From a virus, in IMG/VR virus record IMGVR_UViG_3300018080_000067, positions 1 through 37,761 of that record: DNA of 37,761 nt. One strand, 5' to 3'. Positions 37,318 through 37,761 of the stretch are shown one piece after another; the stretch's first letter is position 1; each line of letters opens with the position of its first letter. Under the pieces are notes generated by a model. It was given only the letters and a program-made list of their open reading frames with translations, was not told where the DNA came from and made no database searches. The position numbers and the translations under genes were made by a program.

Positions 37318-37761
37318 CGTCTCCGCCAGCTTCATGTTCCCCATCAATATCAGCATCGCTATCTCGTTTCCGGCCGACGTTTTTGCGAAACGCACTCGCG
37401 ATGCCCGCGATACCCTCCGTAATTCCCGAAAGATCTTTAATCGCTTCCAAGAGTTTTGCTTGATCGTCTTCGTCCATGGTAGACTCTTTGATCTCTTTCA
37501 CCGAGTAGCGTACATTTTTATCTACGCTAAGACCACACGATAAAATTACCATGTTGGATTCGTGATCACTCGCGAAAGTTCTCTCAAGATCTATATCCAT
37601 AGTATCAAGTTTTCCACCACGTGTCTTAACGTTAATGCCCTTAACGCTAAGTGATTCGACCTTTCCTTTTTCTGCGTTGGTTAAAGGTCTAATTTCCACC
37701 GGACCGACAGAAGTCTCAACGGTTTCGCGTTGCCTCTTACCGTTGAGCAACCTTTCTTTAA
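37289..37761 (-). CDS. tail assembly chaperone (gpG-like), remainder
   Basis: This is the continuation of the frame that starts at 139, and it ends at a TGA at 37289. The C-terminus is charged and Gly-rich (...DIDGEHEAGGDAGGLDTPST). A run of five G on the coding strand (37311-37315) lies ten codons before the stop. There a second frame can be entered to give a longer G-T product. Residues beyond 37638 duplicate the left end of the window. The gene precedes the tape measure, as in lambda-like tail modules. Confidence 0.8.
   Translation of the reverse strand, partial: KERLLNGKRQRETVETSVGPVEIRPLTNAEKGKVESLSVKGINVKTRGGKLDTMDIDLERTFASDHESNMVILSCGLSVDKNVRYSVKEIKESTMDEDDQAKLLEAIKDLSGITEGIAGIASAFRKNVGRKRDSDADIDGEHEAGGDAGGLDTPST
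37639..37761. repeat. terminal direct repeat, right copy
   Basis: This is the second copy of the 123-base terminal overlap, identical to 1-123. It should be counted once when the genome is closed. Confidence 0.95.

Noticed and set aside
1-37761. Lysogeny genes (integrase, repressor) and attachment site
   Set aside because: No tyrosine or serine recombinase motif and no CI/Cro-like HTH gene were found; the only HTH belongs to the small terminase.
1-37761. CRISPR array or insertion sequence
   Set aside because: No regularly spaced direct repeats and no transposase. The repeats at 11.7-12.0 kb are inverted and concentric.
37639-37761. Physical direct terminal repeat of a T7-like phage
   Set aside because: The repeat lies inside a gene that continues in frame across the join, so an assembly overlap is simpler; physical ends cannot be excluded from sequence alone.

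Overview
The window is a complete, tailed double-stranded DNA phage genome of the long, non-contractile-tail (siphovirus) type. The first 123 bases are repeated exactly as the last 123 bases (1-123 = 37639-37761). A tail-chaperone gene reads in frame across that join, so the molecule is a circular or circularly permuted unit of 37,638 bp that was cut open arbitrarily. No integrase, excisionase or CI-like repressor is visible, which suggests a virulent phage. The host cannot be named. Strong AGGAGG ribosome sites, frequent GTG/TTG starts and TTTACA...TGnTATAAT promoters fit many bacteria with low to medium GC. A small protein with a Sec-type signal may act in the envelope.

Layout. A non-coding divergent control region at 11639-12111 separates two opposed transcription blocks. 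Leftward from 11638, through the join and on to 30999, runs the late block. Its order is small and large terminase, portal, two small structural proteins, Mu-F-like head protein, protease with nested scaffold, major capsid protein, ankyrin-like protein, beta-helix/head-tail connector fusion, HK97 gp10-like protein, tail terminator, major tail protein, frameshifted tail chaperones, tape measure, baseplate protein, small membrane protein and amidase. Genes mostly overlap as ATGA or TAATG. Rightward from 12112 to 30950 runs the early/replication block: SNF2 translocase, Nudix hydrolase, many tiny proteins (several Cys-rich), a putative ssDNA-binding protein, and a primase fused to an MCM-like helicase. 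A pyrimidine-nucleotide cluster follows (flavoprotein/all-alpha dUTPase-like fusion, ThyX, a possible ThyA-superfamily protein, dNMP kinase/UDG-like fusion), then a family-A DNA polymerase. After a 448-bp RNA-rich gap come small coiled-coil proteins with structured leaders, an ATP-dependent DNA ligase and a VRR-NUC nuclease. The blocks converge on a 13-bp inverted-repeat terminator at 30958-30995.

Most interesting points: (1) leaders at 27.8 and 28.46 kb share an H-type pseudoknot whose pseudoknot helix covaries; (2) three neighbouring genes with structured leaders encode small proteins sharing a C-terminal coiled coil; (3) CHC2-TOPRIM primase and MCM-type helicase are fused in one 932-aa protein; (4) the nucleotide cluster contains two double fusions and hints at a thymidine or deoxyuridine modification/salvage route; (5) one roughly 80-residue domain is inserted in both the major capsid and major tail proteins; (6) a beta-solenoid is fused to a head-tail connector; (7) two in-frame internal starts use nearly the same ribosome-binding cassette; (8) the divergent control region is a 268-bp concentric dyad with 40-bp perfect arms.
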